NCBI RefSeq assembly: GCF_000620105.1
Contig: NZ_JHVK01000003.1
Span: 1 to 64,000, forward strand
Reading direction: 5' to 3'
Length of the DNA stretch: 64,000 nt
Source: Microvirgula aerodenitrificans DSM 15089
Lineage (GTDB): Bacteria; Pseudomonadota; Gammaproteobacteria; Burkholderiales; Aquaspirillaceae
Positions within the stretch are counted from its first letter, which is position 1. Every line of letters begins with the position of its first letter. A program made the translations under genes and the position numbers. Shown piece after piece: positions 1 to 10,375 of the stretch. The notes below the pieces were generated by a model. That model did no database searches, was not told the origin of the DNA, and saw only the letters and a list, made by a program, of their open reading frames with translations.

Positions 1-68
1 GGACGGGACTCGAACCCGCGACCCCCGGCGTGACAGGCCGGTATTCTAACCAACTGAACTACCACTCC
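1..68 (-). tRNA. tRNA-Asp(GTC), 3' end cut by window edge
   Basis: On the minus strand this is an aspartate tRNA with a GTC anticodon between CCGGC and GCCGG stems. The last nine bases, including CCA, lie off the left edge. The 5' acceptor arm GGAGTGG matches the intact copies at 266-342 and 10484-10560. It is the last visible member of a five-gene array. Confidence 0.95.
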
Positions 69-76
69 ATAAACCA

Positions 77-153
77 TGGTGGGCGGTACTGGACTCGAAC
101 CAGTGACCCCTGCCGTGTGAAGGCAGTGCTCTACCAACTGAGACTAACCGCCC
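77..153 (-). tRNA. tRNA-Val(CAC)
   Basis: The minus strand folds as a 77-nt tRNA with encoded CCA. The anticodon stem CTGCC/GGCAG encloses the loop TTCACAC, so the anticodon is CAC (valine, GUG codons). The gene is identical to the plus-strand copy at 10403-10479. Confidence 0.95.
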
Positions 154-181
154 GGGCAAGCAGGTACTGCGTACAACGTGT

Positions 182-258
182 TGGCGGAGTGGACGGGACT
201 CGAACCCGCGACCCCCGGCGTGACAGGCCGGTATTCTAACCAACTGAACTACCGCTCC
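182..258 (-). tRNA. tRNA-Asp(GTC), variant acceptor stem
   Basis: This aspartate tRNA matches its neighbours except that the 5' arm reads GGAGCGG while the 3' arm is unchanged (CCACTCC). Acceptor position 5 therefore faces position 68 as a C-A mismatch where the other copies have T-A. Anticodon GTC and CCA are intact, so it is either a slightly destabilised functional copy or the start of decay. Confidence 0.93.
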
Positions 259-265
259 AGAGCGT

Positions 266-342
266 TGGCGGAGTGGACGGGACTCGAACCCGCGACCCCC
301 GGCGTGACAGGCCGGTATTCTAACCAACTGAACTACCACTCC
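266..342 (-). tRNA. tRNA-Asp(GTC)
   Basis: Intact 77-nt aspartate tRNA with a fully paired GGAGTGG/CCACTCC acceptor stem, GTC anticodon and encoded CCA. It is second in the minus-strand array, five bases after the valine tRNA. Confidence 0.95.
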
Positions 343-347
343 ACTAC

Positions 348-423
348 TGGTGGGTGATGACGGATTCGAACCGCCGACCCTCTCCTTGTAAGGGAGACGC
401 TCTACCAACTGAGCTAATCACCC
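348..423 (-). tRNA. tRNA-Val(TAC)
   Basis: First gene of the array: a 76-nt tRNA with acceptor stem GGGTGAT/ATCACCC, anticodon loop CTTACAA (anticodon TAC, valine) and encoded CCA. With the CAC isoacceptor at 77-153 the array covers valine codons ending in A and G. Confidence 0.95.
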
Positions 424-460
424 TCCGCCGACCGCGTTTCCGCAGCGACGAGAGGCGCGC

Positions 461-489
461 ATTTAAGCACAGTAAATTGTCGCCGGCAA
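461..489 (-). promoter_or_regulatory. Sigma-70 promoter for the tRNA array
   Basis: On the minus strand TTGCCG (489-484) and TTAAAT (466-461) are separated by 17 bases. They are followed by a GC-rich discriminator, GCGCGCC, as in growth-rate-controlled stable-RNA promoters. The -10 lies about 40 bases upstream of tRNA-Val(TAC). Inferred from sequence only. Confidence 0.55.
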
Positions 490-627
490 GGGTTTTGGGA
501 AAAGAACCCGGATTTCGACTGTTTTGAACAAGATAGACCTGGATGCGTCGCACGAATTGTCCGACATGGCAAAGGGCACGGCGCTCCGGTATGATTGCCC
601 GATTCTGAAAGTGGAACGCCGAGAAGC

Positions 628-1596
628 ATGAAAACCACCTTCCTCGATTTTGAGCAACCGATCGCGGAGCTCGAGAACAAGATCGAAGAGCTGCGCTATG
701 TACAGGACGACTCGGTCCTGGACATCTCCGAAGAGATCTCCCGGCTGCAGAAAAAAAGCCTGGATCTGACCAAGGTCATCTACAGCAAGCTCACCCCCTG
801 GCAAATCTCCCAGGTGGCGCGGCACCCGCAACGCCCGTACACCCTCGATTACGTGAAGTCGATCTTCACCGATTTCGAGGAACTGCACGGCGACCGGAGC
901 TATGCCGATGATGCTGCCATTGTCGGCGGCATGGGCCGCTTCAATGGCCAGCCGGTCATGATCATCGGTCACCAGAAGGGACGCGACACCAAGGAGAAGA
1001 TCCTCCGCAATTTCGGCATGCCCCGTCCCGAGGGTTACCGCAAGGCGCTGCGCCTGATGAAGCTGGCCGACAAGTTCGGCCTGCCGATCTTCACCTTTAT
1101 CGACACACCCGGCGCCTATCCGGGCATTGGCGCGGAAGAACGCGGACAGAGCGAGGCCATCGGCCGCAATCTGTACGAAATGACCCGCCTGCGCGTGCCG
1201 GTCGTGTGCACGGTCATCGGCGAGGGCGGTTCCGGCGGGGCGCTGGCCATCGCGGTCGGCGATCAGCTCAACATGCTGCAGTATTCGACCTATTCGGTGA
1301 TCTCGCCGGAAGGCTGTGCATCCATCCTGTGGAAGACCGCCGAGCGCGCGTCGGATGCCGCCGAAGCGCTGGGCATTACCGCCAGCCGGCTGAAGACGCT
1401 GGGTCTGGTCGACAAGGTGATCGCCGAGCCGGTTGGTGGCGCGCACCGCAATCATGCACAGATGATGCAGACCATGAAGCGCAGCCTGCACGAGGCGCTG
1501 AAAGGCCTGAGCAGCCATCCGCAGGATGAACTGCTGCAACATCGCTTCGATCGCCTGATGAGTTATGGACGCTTCAAGGAAGAAGACGCCGCCTGA
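628..1596 (+). CDS. accA: Acetyl-CoA carboxylase carboxyltransferase subunit alpha
   Basis: AccA pairs with AccD to move the carboxyl group from biotin-BCCP to acetyl-CoA, the committed step of fatty-acid synthesis. The 322-residue product has the usual family length and begins [12 protein letters not shown], a typical AccA N-terminus. An in-frame ATG 33 bases upstream (595) is less likely because homologues start here. The N-terminal coiled helix (about residues 10-45) precedes the crotonase-fold core. The glycine-rich oxyanion segment [10 protein letters not shown] lies near residue 198, and [12 protein letters not shown] marks the acyl-CoA site. tilS starts inside its 3' end. Confidence 0.97.
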   Translation: MKTTFLDFEQPIAELENKIEELRYVQDDSVLDISEEISRLQKKSLDLTKVIYSKLTPWQISQVARHPQRPYTLDYVKSIFTDFEELHGDRSYADDAAIVGGMGRFNGQPVMIIGHQKGRDTKEKILRNFGMPRPEGYRKALRLMKLADKFGLPIFTFIDTPGAYPGIGAEERGQSEAIGRNLYEMTRLRVPVVCTVIGEGGSGGALAIAVGDQLNMLQYSTYSVISPEGCASILWKTAERASDAAEALGITASRLKTLGLVDKVIAEPVGGAHRNHAQMMQTMKRSLHEALKGLSSHPQDELLQHRFDRLMSYGRFKEEDAA

Positions 1597-2914
1597 CGCA
1601 CCGGACGCACCGCTGGCGGCAGTAGCCGCCGCGATCGCCACCCACTGGCCGGAAACGCTGTTGCGTTCCGGCCAGTCGCACGTGGAGGTGGCGTTGTCCG
1701 GTGGCGTGGATTCGGTCGTATTGCTGTGCGCGCTGTCCTCGCTGGCGACGGCGCGCGGCGTGCGGCTGACGGCCGTGCATGTTCACCACGGCCTGAGCCC
1801 CAATGCCGACCACTGGGCTGCGTTCTGCACGGCGCTGTGCGCGCGGCTGCAGGTGCCGTTGCGCATCGAGCGGGTCCGCGTCGATCGCGGCGGCGGGAGC
1901 CTGGAGGCGGCGGCTCGACATGCCCGTTACCGGGCCATCGCCGCCGGTGGTGCCGACGTGGTGGCACTGGCGCACCATGCCGATGACCTGGCTGAAACCG
2001 TGCTGCTGCAGGCGCTGCGCGGCGGCGGAGCGCGCGCGCTGGCCGCCATGCCGGTGCTGCGCCAGTCCGGACACGGTGGCTGGCTGTGGCGGCCGCTGCT
2101 GCAACTTGCCCGTGCCGACATCGAGCAGGCCGCCCGCCGGGCCGGCCTGGACTGGATCGAGGACGAAAGCAACGCCGATCCGCGCTATCGCCGCAATGCC
2201 ATCCGCCACCAGCTGGTGCCGGTTCTGGCAAACCATTTTCCTGATTACCGGCGTCAACTGGCCCGCACGGCCGCCCGGGCCGCCGATGAGGCTGCGGTGC
2301 TGGCCGATGTCGCCGCCAGTACCTTGCCCGGACTGACTGGCGCCGACGGGGCGCTGGCATTGACGCCGCTGCTGCAGCGCCCGCTGCCCTGGCAGCGCCT
2401 GCTGCTGGCGGCCTATCTGGAACGACAGGCGGTGTCCGTATCGCCGGCACTGCTGGAAACATTGCTGGCCCAGGCGGCGCACGGTTTCGAACTGCGGGTC
2501 GGTGACCGGGTGCTGCTCGGCTATCGCGGCACGCTGCTGGTGCGCCCGGACGGACCGCTGCCGTCGGCCACGTTCATCCTGCCGCTGGTCGAGGGAGAGG
2601 TGCCGCTGCCCGGCTGGCCGGGCACGCTGCGCCTGTCACGGCAGGCGGTGGGCGGCGTGGTGCTGGCCGATGGAAGCAGGATCGAGGTTCGGCCGCCGGC
2701 CGATGGCGAGACCCTGGCGCAGGGTGTGGGGCACAAGGCCTGCCGCAAACTGTGGCAGGAGGCCGGCCTGGCGCCATGGCGCCGTCAGCGCTGGCCGCGG
2801 CTGTGGGCCGATGGCGCACTGCTGGCACTGCCCGGCATTGCCGTGGCGAGCGACCGGCTGGCCCGGCCCGGCGAGACGGGCTGGGCGTTCGGGTGGGTCG
2901 AAAGCGGCCAATAA
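1565..2914 (+). CDS. tilS: tRNA(Ile)-lysidine synthase TilS
   Basis: TilS attaches lysine to C34 of the tRNA-Ile that reads AUA, changing its specificity. The 449-residue protein carries the PP-loop ATP motif SGGVDS at residues 45-50, the downstream segment [13 protein letters not shown], and the substrate-binding and C-terminal TilS domains. It overlaps the last 32 bases of accA in another frame, which suggests coupled translation. The accA-tilS pairing is common in beta- and gammaproteobacteria. The gene is followed by a hairpin with its T-run on the opposite strand. Confidence 0.95.
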   Translation: MDASRKKTPPDAPDAPLAAVAAAIATHWPETLLRSGQSHVEVALSGGVDSVVLLCALSSLATARGVRLTAVHVHHGLSPNADHWAAFCTALCARLQVPLRIERVRVDRGGGSLEAAARHARYRAIAAGGADVVALAHHADDLAETVLLQALRGGGARALAAMPVLRQSGHGGWLWRPLLQLARADIEQAARRAGLDWIEDESNADPRYRRNAIRHQLVPVLANHFPDYRRQLARTAARAADEAAVLADVAASTLPGLTGADGALALTPLLQRPLPWQRLLLAAYLERQAVSVSPALLETLLAQAAHGFELRVGDRVLLGYRGTLLVRPDGPLPSATFILPLVEGEVPLPGWPGTLRLSRQAVGGVVLADGSRIEVRPPADGETLAQGVGHKACRKLWQEAGLAPWRRQRWPRLWADGALLALPGIAVASDRLARPGETGWAFGWVESGQ

Positions 2915-2939
2915 AAAAGGCGGCGCTGGGGGCGCCGCC
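2911..2939 (-). terminator. Rho-independent terminator of yccA
   Basis: GGCGGCGC (2919-2926) pairs with GCGCCGCC (2932-2939) across five bases. On the minus strand the stem is followed by TTTTTTATT (2918-2910). It therefore terminates the minus-strand yccA-like gene and may also stop tilS transcripts. Confidence 0.8.
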
Positions 2940-2961
2940 AGGGGTGGGGTGACTTGATCAA

Positions 2962-3654
2962 TCAGTCGCGGCTCTGGCCGGATACGGCGAGCAGGATCTG
3001 CAGCAGGCTGGTGAAGATGTTGTAGATACCCATGTAAAGCGTCAGCGTGGCCGACACATAATTGGTTTCACCACCTTCAATGATCTGTTTCAGCTGGAAC
3101 AGGATCATGGCCGAACTGAACAGGATGAAGCCTGCGCAGATGGTCAGTTGCAGCGCCGGGATCTGCATGAAGATGTTCGCGACCACGGCGACCATCAGCA
3201 CGATGCCGCCGACGACCATGAACTTGTTCAGGAAGCCGAGGTCGCGCTTGATGACGGTCGACAGCGTGGCCATGGCGAAGAACACCACGGCGGTACCGCC
3301 GGCAGCCAGCGTGATCAGCTGTCCGCCGTTGCGCAGGCTCAGCGCGACCTGCAGCAGCGGGCCGAGCAGCACGCCGAGCATGAAGGTCAGGGCGAGCAGC
3401 AGGGCGACGCCAAGGCCGCTGTCACGGTTTTTCTCGATCAGGAAGAACATGCCGTAGATCGCGGCGAGCATGACCACGCTGGACACGATCGGGCTGGCAC
3501 GCATGAAGCCGAAGCTCATGTTGATGCCCATCAGGGCGCCGACAATGGTCGGAATCATCGTGAGCGCAAGCAGCAGATACGTGTTGCGCAACACTTTGTT
3601 CCGGCTCGCGGACAGCGCCGAAGTCTGATACGAAGTGTTGAGGTATTTGTCCAT
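2962..3654 (-). CDS. yccA: YccA / Bax inhibitor-1 family membrane protein
   Basis: The 230-residue product closely resembles E. coli YccA, a multi-pass inner-membrane protein of the BI-1 family that is a substrate and modulator of FtsH. Seven hydrophobic segments are visible. The conserved stretch GGTAVVFF and the end segment EGGETNYVSATLTLYMGIYN are characteristic. I chose the ATG at 3654 (MDKYLNTSYQ) rather than the one at 3693 because homologues begin here and GGAG lies just upstream. The gene stands alone on the minus strand with its own terminator. Confidence 0.93.
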   Translation of the reverse strand: MDKYLNTSYQTSALSASRNKVLRNTYLLLALTMIPTIVGALMGINMSFGFMRASPIVSSVVMLAAIYGMFFLIEKNRDSGLGVALLLALTFMLGVLLGPLLQVALSLRNGGQLITLAAGGTAVVFFAMATLSTVIKRDLGFLNKFMVVGGIVLMVAVVANIFMQIPALQLTICAGFILFSSAMILFQLKQIIEGGETNYVSATLTLYMGIYNIFTSLLQILLAVSGQSRD

Positions 3655-3950
3655 TTTGAATGCGTCTCCGCTGGGTAGGCCCGACTCGGGCATGCTTGAA
3701 GACTAGACGCCAAGACTTAAGGTCGGGTTATGAAATGCTTGCGACAGCATTGTTTGTGCATGACGGACAGGCAGACTGACAGCCGGCAAGGTTTTTTTGG
3801 CCGCAGCCCTTGTCGATGTCGGGTCTGCGCCCGATATGGTGTCCAATCGTCCCCTTCGTGCGCCCTTGTCTTGCCTCGGCTTCCGCTATTCGGGTAAATT
3901 TCGCCTTTTGCTGGCCGGCAAAGGCTCGACGCACGGCCGCAACGGATTCT
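3655..3950. other. Intergenic region, yccA / tRNA-Leu
   Basis: No gene is supported in these 296 bases. Open frames here lack ribosome sites and overlap the tRNA. The region should carry the minus-strand promoter of yccA and the plus-strand promoter of tRNA-Leu; the best plus-strand candidate is annotated separately. Confidence 0.6.
3871..3900 (+). promoter_or_regulatory. Candidate promoter for tRNA-Leu (and tig)
   Basis: TTGCCT (3871-3876) and TAAATT (3895-3900) are separated by 18 bases, about 50 bases before tRNA-Leu. The match is moderate and unsupported by other evidence. Confidence 0.35.
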
Positions 3951-4035
3951 GCGAGGGTGGCGGAATTGGTAGACGCACTGGATTTAGGTTCCAGCGCCGA
4001 AAGGCGTGAGAGTTCGACTCTCTTCCCTCGCACCA
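3951..4035 (+). tRNA. tRNA-Leu(TAG)
   Basis: An 85-nt class II tRNA with a long variable arm, acceptor stem GCGAGGG/CCCTCGC, anticodon loop TTTAGGT (anticodon TAG) and encoded CCA. tig starts 89 bases downstream with no terminator between them, so the two may share a transcript. Confidence 0.96.
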
Positions 4036-4124
4036 CAAGAATACTGACCGGCGGGACCTCCCGTCGCGTTCCCGCACATCACCGGACATTGTACCGGTAC
4101 CCCTTTTACCTCTAAGGATTCGAC

Positions 4125-5435
4125 ATGCAAGTGCAACTGGAAACGCTGGGCGCCCTCGAGCGTCGCCTCGACATCGCCCTGCCGCTGGCTGACATTGACG
4201 CCGAAGTCAAAAAGCGTCTCGGCCGCGTGGCTCGCACCGCCAAGGTGGCAGGTTTCCGTCCGGGCAAGGCCCCGCTGAAGATCGTCGAACAGAACTATGG
4301 TGCCTCGGTGCGCGAAGAAGTGCTGGGCGAACAGGTCCAGATCGGCTTCTCCAGGGCCGTGGCCGAGCAGTCGCTGCGCGTGGCCGGCTATCCGCGCTTC
4401 GAGCCGGTGGCTGCCGAAGGCGCCAGCGCCGACCATTTCAAGTTCAGCGCGCTGTTCGAAGTCTATCCGGAAGTGAAGATCGGTGACGTCGCAGGCCAGG
4501 AACTCGAAAAAGCGGTCTGCGAAGTGACCGAAGCCGAGATCGACAAGACCATCGACATCCTGCGCAAGCAGCGCACCCGCTTCAACCGCGTTGAACGTGC
4601 CGCCGCCGATGGCGACCGCGTGATCATCGACTTCAAGGGCGTGATCGACGGCGAAGCCTTCGCCGGCGGTTCCAGCGAGAACTTCCCGTTCGTGCTCGGC
4701 CAGGGCCAGATGCTGCCGGAATTCGAAACCGGCGTGATCGGCCTGAAGGAAGGCGAATCGCGCGACGTCGAAGTCAGCTTCCCGGACGACTATCATGGCA
4801 AGGAAGTGGCCGGCAAGAAGGCCGTGTTCACCATCAGCGTGAAGAATGTTGCCGAAGCCGTGCTGCCGGAACTGGACGACGCGTTCGCCAAGGCACTGGG
4901 CATCGTTGACGGCGACGTCGCCAAGATGCGCGCCGAGATCGAAAAGAACGTCAAGCGCGAAGTGGTTCGCCGCCTGGCCGCCCGCAACAAGGAAGCGGTC
5001 ATGGAAGCGCTGATCAGCGTCAGCGAACTCGACCTGCCGCAGTCGCTGGTGCAGGTGGAAATCGGTCGTCTGATGCAACAGGCGCAAGAAGACTTCGCCC
5101 GTCGCGGTCTGGACACCAAGAGCATGCCGCAACTGCCGCCGGAACTGTTCAAGGACCAGGCTGAACGTCGCGTCAAGCTGGGCCTGATCCTGTCGGAACT
5201 GGTCAAGGCCAACGAACTGAAGGCCACCGCCGAACAGGTCAAGGCCCGCGTTGAAGAATTCGCCGACAGCTACGAACATCCGGCTGAAGTGGTCAAGTGG
5301 TACTACGAAAGCCCGGAACGCCTCGATGGTCCGGAAAGCATGGTGCTGGAAGACAACGTGGTTGAATTCGTGTTCGGCAAGGCCAAAGTGACTGAGAAAG
5401 CGGTTTCGTTCGACGAACTGATGGGGAACGCCTAA
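4125..5435 (+). CDS. tig: Trigger factor
   Basis: Ribosome-associated chaperone and peptidyl-prolyl isomerase that meets nascent chains at the exit tunnel. The 436-residue protein has the N-terminal ribosome-binding domain with signature GFRPGKAP (residues 44-51), an FKBP-type PPIase domain (about 150-240), and the long helical C-terminal arms. AAGGA precedes the ATG. clpP begins two bases after the stop, giving the conserved tig-clpP-clpX-lon order. Confidence 0.97.
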   Translation: MQVQLETLGALERRLDIALPLADIDAEVKKRLGRVARTAKVAGFRPGKAPLKIVEQNYGASVREEVLGEQVQIGFSRAVAEQSLRVAGYPRFEPVAAEGASADHFKFSALFEVYPEVKIGDVAGQELEKAVCEVTEAEIDKTIDILRKQRTRFNRVERAAADGDRVIIDFKGVIDGEAFAGGSSENFPFVLGQGQMLPEFETGVIGLKEGESRDVEVSFPDDYHGKEVAGKKAVFTISVKNVAEAVLPELDDAFAKALGIVDGDVAKMRAEIEKNVKREVVRRLAARNKEAVMEALISVSELDLPQSLVQVEIGRLMQQAQEDFARRGLDTKSMPQLPPELFKDQAERRVKLGLILSELVKANELKATAEQVKARVEEFADSYEHPAEVVKWYYESPERLDGPESMVLEDNVVEFVFGKAKVTEKAVSFDELMGNA

Positions 5436-5437
5436 GC

Positions 5438-6076
5438 ATGCATAACCTACGGGATTGGCAACTGTCTCAATCCGCACCTCAGGCCCTGGGCCTGGTGCCG
5501 ATGGTGGTCGAACAGAGTGGTCGTGGCGAACGTGCCTACGACATCTACTCGCGACTTCTGAAGGAACGCATCGTATTCCTGGTCGGTCCGGTGACGGATG
5601 AAACGGCCAATCTCGTGGTGGCGCAGCTGTTGTTCCTGGAATCGGAAAATCCTGACAAGGACATCAACCTGTACATCAACTCGCCGGGCGGGGTGGTGAC
5701 GGCCGGGCTGTCGATCTACGACACGATGAACTTCATCAAGCCCGACGTTTCCACGTTGTGCATTGGCCAGGCAGCCAGCATGGGCGCGTTCCTGCTGTCG
5801 GCCGGCGCCAAGGGCAAGCGTCTCGCGCTGCCGAACTCGCGGATGATGATTCACCAGCCGCTGGGCGGTTTCCAGGGGCAGGCATCCGACATCGAGATTC
5901 ACGCGAAGGAAATCCTGTCGTTGAAGCGCAAGCTCAACGAGTTGATGGCACAGCATTGCGGTCGTCCGGTCGAGGACCTCGAACGCGATACCGACCGCGA
6001 CAATTTCATGAGCGCTGCAAAATCGGTCGAGTACGGTCTGATCGACCGTGTCATCGAGCCGCAATCGCGCACATAG
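5438..6076 (+). CDS. clpP: ATP-dependent Clp protease proteolytic subunit
   Basis: Serine peptidase that forms the double-heptamer chamber used with ClpX or ClpA. In this 212-residue precursor the catalytic triad is visible as Ser114 (GQAASMGAF), His139 (MMIHQPLGG) and Asp188 (RDTDRDNF). The N-terminal 20 or so residues probably form the self-cleaved propeptide. It lies between tig (2-base gap) and clpX (13-base gap), so the three are probably one operon. Confidence 0.97.
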   Translation: MHNLRDWQLSQSAPQALGLVPMVVEQSGRGERAYDIYSRLLKERIVFLVGPVTDETANLVVAQLLFLESENPDKDINLYINSPGGVVTAGLSIYDTMNFIKPDVSTLCIGQAASMGAFLLSAGAKGKRLALPNSRMMIHQPLGGFQGQASDIEIHAKEILSLKRKLNELMAQHCGRPVEDLERDTDRDNFMSAAKSVEYGLIDRVIEPQSRT

Positions 6077-6089
6077 GTGGTAAGCAGTC

Positions 6090-7364
6090 ATGACGGATAA
6101 ACAGGACAGCCAGCAACTGGCATGCTCGTTTTGCGGGCGCAAGAAGCAGGAAGTCAAACACCTGATCGCCGGGCCGCAGGTCTTCATCTGCGACGAATGC
6201 ATTCGCGATTGCGAAGGCATCATCGCCGACCTGAGCGCGGCCGGGCAGGGGGCTGACAAGGCGTCCGAAGGCGAGGCTGAGGCACGTCTGCCCAGCCCGC
6301 GCGAACTGCGCGAATCGCTGGACCAGTTCGTGATCGGGCAGGACCAGGCCAAGAAGACGCTGTCGGTGGCGGTGTACAACCACTACAAGCGCCTGAACGC
6401 CACCGAGGCCGATGCCGAAGTCGAGCTGTCGAAGAGCAACATCCTGCTGATCGGCCCGACCGGTTCCGGCAAGACCCTGCTGGCGCAGACGCTGGCGCGG
6501 GTGCTTGACGTGCCGTTCGCCATTGCCGATGCGACGACACTGACCGAAGCCGGCTATGTCGGCGAGGACGTCGAGTCCATCGTGACCAAGCTGCTGCAGA
6601 AGTGCGACTACGACGCGCAGAAGGCGCAGCGCGGCATCATCTACATCGACGAAATCGACAAGATCTCGCGCAAGTCCGACAACCCGTCGATCACGCGCGA
6701 CGTGTCCGGCGAGGGCGTCCAGCAGGCGCTGCTGAAACTGATCGAAGGCAGTGTGGCGAATGTGCCGCCGCAAGGCGGTCGCAAGAACCCGAATGCCGAG
6801 TTCATCCAGGTGGATACGACCAATATCCTGTTCATCTGCGGTGGCGCGTTTGACGGGCTGGAGAAGGTCATTCGCCAGCGGACGGAAAAGGGCGGCATCG
6901 GCTTTGGCGCCACGGTGACGTCGAAGGACGATCAGCGTGCCATCGGCGAACTGCTGCGCGAAACCGAGCCCGAGGATCTGATCAAGTTCGGTCTGATCCC
7001 CGAGTTCATCGGCCGTCTGCCGGTCGTCGCGCTGCTGGAGCCGCTCGATGAAGAAGCGCTGATGACCATCCTCACCGAACCGAAGAACGCGCTGGCCAAG
7101 CAGTATCGCAAGCTGTTCTCGATGGAAGGTGTCGAACTGGAAATCCGCCCGTCGGCCATGCGCTCCATCGCCCGCCAGGCGCTGGCGCGCAAGACCGGTG
7201 CCCGTGGTCTGCGTTCGATCGTCGAGCGTGCACTGCTCGATACCATGTACGACCTGCCGTCGCTGGAAGGCGTGGCACGCGTGGTGGTCGACGAAACCGT
7301 GATCGAACAGGGCGCGAAACCGAAGCTGGTGTATCAGGAAAACGTGCTCAAGCACAGTGCCTGA
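6090..7364 (+). CDS. clpX: ATP-dependent Clp protease ATPase subunit ClpX
   Basis: AAA+ unfoldase that feeds tagged proteins into ClpP. The 424-residue protein has an N-terminal zinc-binding domain with Cys12, Cys15, Cys34 and Cys37, Walker A GPTGSGKT at 122-129, Walker B with [10 protein letters not shown], and a C-terminal small AAA domain containing the sensor-2 region GARGLRSI. A strong terminator follows, separating clpX from lon. Confidence 0.97.
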   Translation: MTDKQDSQQLACSFCGRKKQEVKHLIAGPQVFICDECIRDCEGIIADLSAAGQGADKASEGEAEARLPSPRELRESLDQFVIGQDQAKKTLSVAVYNHYKRLNATEADAEVELSKSNILLIGPTGSGKTLLAQTLARVLDVPFAIADATTLTEAGYVGEDVESIVTKLLQKCDYDAQKAQRGIIYIDEIDKISRKSDNPSITRDVSGEGVQQALLKLIEGSVANVPPQGGRKNPNAEFIQVDTTNILFICGGAFDGLEKVIRQRTEKGGIGFGATVTSKDDQRAIGELLRETEPEDLIKFGLIPEFIGRLPVVALLEPLDEEALMTILTEPKNALAKQYRKLFSMEGVELEIRPSAMRSIARQALARKTGARGLRSIVERALLDTMYDLPSLEGVARVVVDETVIEQGAKPKLVYQENVLKHSA

Positions 7365-7426
7365 TACACGGGGCGACCTCGCTTCGCTCGCTGGTTCTTC
7401 GCGACAAAAGGTCGATGTGATTCAAG

Positions 7427-7456
7427 GCCGTCCGGTAACGGACGGCTTTTTTATTT
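7427..7456 (+). terminator. Rho-independent terminator of the tig-clpP-clpX operon
   Basis: A perfect 8-bp stem, GCCGTCCG (7427-7434) with CGGACGGC (7439-7446), and a GTAA tetraloop are followed by TTTTTTATTTT. Confidence 0.92.
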
Positions 7457-7510
7457 TGCCGTGCACCGGGCTGCCGGTGTGCGGAGTAGACTGCATTCGA
7501 CGCGGGCGAG

Positions 7511-7538
7511 CTTGAATTCTCGCTCTTTGCGCCCATTT
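7511..7538 (+). promoter_or_regulatory. Sigma-32 (heat shock) promoter of lon
   Basis: CTTGAAT (7511-7517) and GCCCATTT (7531-7538) are separated by 13 bases. The known RpoH consensus is CTTGAAA, 11-16 bases, CCCCATNT. It lies about 40 bases before the lon start, directly after the clpX terminator, and lon is a classical heat-shock gene. Confidence 0.75.
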
Positions 7539-7578
7539 GCAGCGCAGCATGACAACACCAGACAAAGAGATTCCAGCC

Positions 7579-10002
7579 ATGTCGCAAAGCGAAATGACTA
7601 CCCCGGTGACCCACCTGCCGCTGCTGCCCCTGCGCGACGTTGTGGTGTTCCCGCATATGGTGATCCCGCTGTTCGTCGGCCGTCCGAAGTCCATCAAGGC
7701 TCTCGAACGCGCGATGGCGGAAGACAAGCAGATCCTGCTGGTCGCGCAGAAATCCGCCGCCAAGGACGAGCCGTCTATCGAGGATCTGTACGACGTCGGC
7801 ACGGTTTCGGCCGTGCTGCAGATGCTCAAGCTGCCCGATGGCACGGTAAAGGTGCTGGTCGAGGGCAAGAGCCGCGCGCTGGTCGAGGACGTGCGTGAGG
7901 ACGACGGCCTGTTCGTCGCCGACATCACGCCGGCGTCGATCGATGCCGGTGCCAACACCGAGACCGAGGCAATGCGCCGCGCGCTGCTGGCCCAGTTCGA
8001 GCAGTACGTCAAACTGAGCAAGAAGATCGCGCCGGAAATCCTCGCGTCGCTGTCCGGCATCGACAGCCCGGGACGGCTGGCCGACACCATTGCCGCCCAC
8101 CTGCCGCTGAAAATCGAACAGCGCCAGGACGTGCTGGAGATGTTCAATGCCGTCGAACGGCTTGAGCACCTGCTGGCGCAGATCGAATCCGAAATCGATA
8201 TCCTGCAGGTCGAAAAGCGCATCCGTGGCCGGGTCAAACGGCAGATGGAGAAGAGCCAGCGCGAGTACTACCTGAACGAACAGGTCAAGGCGATCCAGAA
8301 AGAGCTGGGCGAAGGCGACGAAAACGCCGAGTTCGACGATCTGGAAAAGAAGATCAAGACCGCCGGCATGTCCAAGGAAGGCCGCGACAAGGCAAACAGC
8401 GAGCTCAAGAAGCTGCGCATGATGTCGCCGATGTCGGCCGAAGCGACCGTGGTCCGCAACTACATCGAGACCCTGGTTGACCTGCCGTGGAAGAAAAAGA
8501 CCAAGATCAGCAGCGACATCATCGCTGCCGAGAAGGTGCTGGACGAAGACCACTACGGGCTGGACAGGGTCAAGGAACGCATCCTCGAGTATCTCGCGGT
8601 GCAGGGCCGGGTCGACAAGCTGAAGGGACCGATCCTGTGCCTGGTCGGCCCGCCGGGGGTCGGCAAGACCTCGCTGGGCGAGTCGATTGCCCGTGCGACC
8701 GGACGCAAGTTCGTGCGCATGGCACTGGGCGGCGTGCGTGACGAAGCCGAGATCCGCGGTCACCGCCGGACCTATATCGGCTCGATGCCGGGCAAGATCC
8801 TGCAGAGCATGACCAAGGTCGGCGTCAAGAACCCGCTGTTCCTGCTCGACGAAGTCGACAAGCTCGGCGCGGATTTCCGTGGCGACCCGAGCGCGGCACT
8901 GCTGGAAGTGCTCGACCCCGAGCAGAACCATGCCTTCAGCGACCACTATGCCGAAGTCGATTTCGACCTGTCCGACGTGATGTTCGTCGCGACCGCAAAC
9001 TCGCTGAACATTCCGCAGGCGCTGCTGGACCGGATGGAGATCATCCGCCTGTCCGGCTACACCGAGGACGAGAAGGTCGCCATCGCCGAACGCTATCTGG
9101 TGCCGAAGCAGGTCAAGGCGAACGGCCTCAAGGAAGGCGAGCTGCAGGTGCAGGAAAGCGCGGTGCGCGACATCGTGCGCTACTACACCCGCGAGTCCGG
9201 TGTCCGCAGCCTCGATCGCGAGATTGCCAAGATCGGCCGCAAGGTGGTCAAGAACAACCTGACCAAGCATCGCGACGACAACGCGCTGGTGCGCACGACG
9301 GTATCGTCGCGCAACCTCGACAAGTATCTCGGCGTGCAGAAGTACGAGTACGGCGTGGCCGAGGAGCAGAACCAGGTCGGTCAGGTGACCGGGCTGGCGT
9401 GGACCGAGGTCGGCGGCGAACTGCTGACCATCGAGGCGGTGTCGCTGCCGGGCAAGGGCAACATCATCCGGACCGGTCAGCTGGGCGACGTGATGCAGGA
9501 ATCGATCACGGCAGCCATGAGCGTGGTGCGGCGTCGTGCACGGACATTGGGCATCAAGCCTGATTTCTATGAAAAGCAGGACATTCACATCCACCTGCCC
9601 GAAGGGGCGACGCCGAAGGATGGCCCGTCGGCGGGTATCGGCCTGGTCACGGCGATCACGTCGGCGCTGACCGGCATCCCGGTGCGTGCGGATGTCGCCA
9701 TGACCGGCGAAATCACCCTGCGCGGCGAAGTGCTGCCGATCGGCGGCCTGAAGGAAAAGCTGCTGGCGGCGCATCGCGGCGGGATCAAGCATGTGCTGAT
9801 TCCGAAGACCAACGTCAAGGATCTGGCGGAAATTCCGGCGAACATCAAGCGCAGCCTGGAAATCCATCCGGTAAAGTGGATCGAACAGGTGTTTGAACTG
9901 GCGCTGGAACGGATGCCGGAGGCGTTGCCGGAAAGCGACGAAATCGGCACGATTCCTGCTAAAACCGAGGAGCCCGCCGAAGCGCGCGTGACCAAGCACT
10001 GA
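7579..10002 (+). CDS. lon: ATP-dependent Lon protease
   Basis: Cytoplasmic AAA+ serine protease that degrades damaged and regulatory proteins. From the ATG at 7579 the product is 807 residues, beginning [10 protein letters not shown]. An upstream ATG at 7549 would add an atypical tail and lies close to the sigma-32 promoter. The LON N-terminal domain ([15 protein letters not shown]), Walker A GPPGVGKT near residue 357, and the Ser-Lys dyad (Ser in KDGPSAGIG near 684, Lys in [10 protein letters not shown] near 726) are all present. It has its own heat-shock promoter and is followed by hupB. Confidence 0.97.
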   Translation: MSQSEMTTPVTHLPLLPLRDVVVFPHMVIPLFVGRPKSIKALERAMAEDKQILLVAQKSAAKDEPSIEDLYDVGTVSAVLQMLKLPDGTVKVLVEGKSRALVEDVREDDGLFVADITPASIDAGANTETEAMRRALLAQFEQYVKLSKKIAPEILASLSGIDSPGRLADTIAAHLPLKIEQRQDVLEMFNAVERLEHLLAQIESEIDILQVEKRIRGRVKRQMEKSQREYYLNEQVKAIQKELGEGDENAEFDDLEKKIKTAGMSKEGRDKANSELKKLRMMSPMSAEATVVRNYIETLVDLPWKKKTKISSDIIAAEKVLDEDHYGLDRVKERILEYLAVQGRVDKLKGPILCLVGPPGVGKTSLGESIARATGRKFVRMALGGVRDEAEIRGHRRTYIGSMPGKILQSMTKVGVKNPLFLLDEVDKLGADFRGDPSAALLEVLDPEQNHAFSDHYAEVDFDLSDVMFVATANSLNIPQALLDRMEIIRLSGYTEDEKVAIAERYLVPKQVKANGLKEGELQVQESAVRDIVRYYTRESGVRSLDREIAKIGRKVVKNNLTKHRDDNALVRTTVSSRNLDKYLGVQKYEYGVAEEQNQVGQVTGLAWTEVGGELLTIEAVSLPGKGNIIRTGQLGDVMQESITAAMSVVRRRARTLGIKPDFYEKQDIHIHLPEGATPKDGPSAGIGLVTAITSALTGIPVRADVAMTGEITLRGEVLPIGGLKEKLLAAHRGGIKHVLIPKTNVKDLAEIPANIKRSLEIHPVKWIEQVFELALERMPEALPESDEIGTIPAKTEEPAEARVTKH

Positions 10003-10018
10003 CCCAATTGCCACTGCC

Positions 10019-10048
10019 TTGACACGCCAAAATTCGGCTTGCTATAAA
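10019..10048 (+). promoter_or_regulatory. Strong sigma-70 promoter of hupB
   Basis: A consensus TTGACA (10019-10024) and TATAAA (10043-10048) are separated by 18 bases. The -35 begins about 17 bases after the lon stop and 87 bases before hupB, giving hupB its own strong promoter. Confidence 0.85.
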
Positions 10049-10105
10049 GCCTTCTGTTTGCCGGAGTCGCGGTTCCGGTGGCCATAACATGGAAAGGGGA
10101 CGTAA

Positions 10106-10375
10106 GTGAAAAAATCCGAATTGATCGACGCGATTGCCGCTTCGGCTGACATCTCGAAAGCCGCTGCCGGCAAGGCGCTCGACGGTGCGATCGATGCGCT
10201 GACCGCCGCCCTGAGCAAGGGGGAGTCGGTCACGCTGGTCGGTTTCGGCACCTTCTACGTCGGCGAGCGCGCCGAACGCAATGGTCGCAATCCGAAAACC
10301 GGCGAGATGATCAAGATTCCTGCTGCCCGTTCGCCGAAGTTCCGCGCTGGCAAGGGCCTCAAAGACGCGCTATAA
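10106..10375 (+). CDS. hupB: DNA-binding protein HU-beta
   Basis: Small nucleoid protein that bends DNA as a dimer. The 89-residue product begins at GTG after a good AAGGGGA ribosome site; no ATG fits. The HU signature is visible as [21 protein letters not shown] (about residues 46-66; the DNA-binding arm) followed by [19 protein letters not shown]. Its stop codon overlaps the TATAAT of the downstream tRNA promoter. Confidence 0.97.
   Translation: MKKSELIDAIAASADISKAAAGKALDGAIDALTAALSKGESVTLVGFGTFYVGERAERNGRNPKTGEMIKIPAARSPKFRAGKGLKDAL

Noticed and set aside
77-153. Reading this tRNA as Glu(TTC)
   Set aside because: The five-base stems CTGCC/GGCAG fix the loop as TTCACAC, so the anticodon is CAC (valine).
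7348-10014. A long minus-strand open frame of 888 codons opposite lon
   Set aside because: It is the reverse-frame shadow of a high-GC gene. Its translation is rich in Arg, His and Gln without any motif, while lon is complete on the plus strand.
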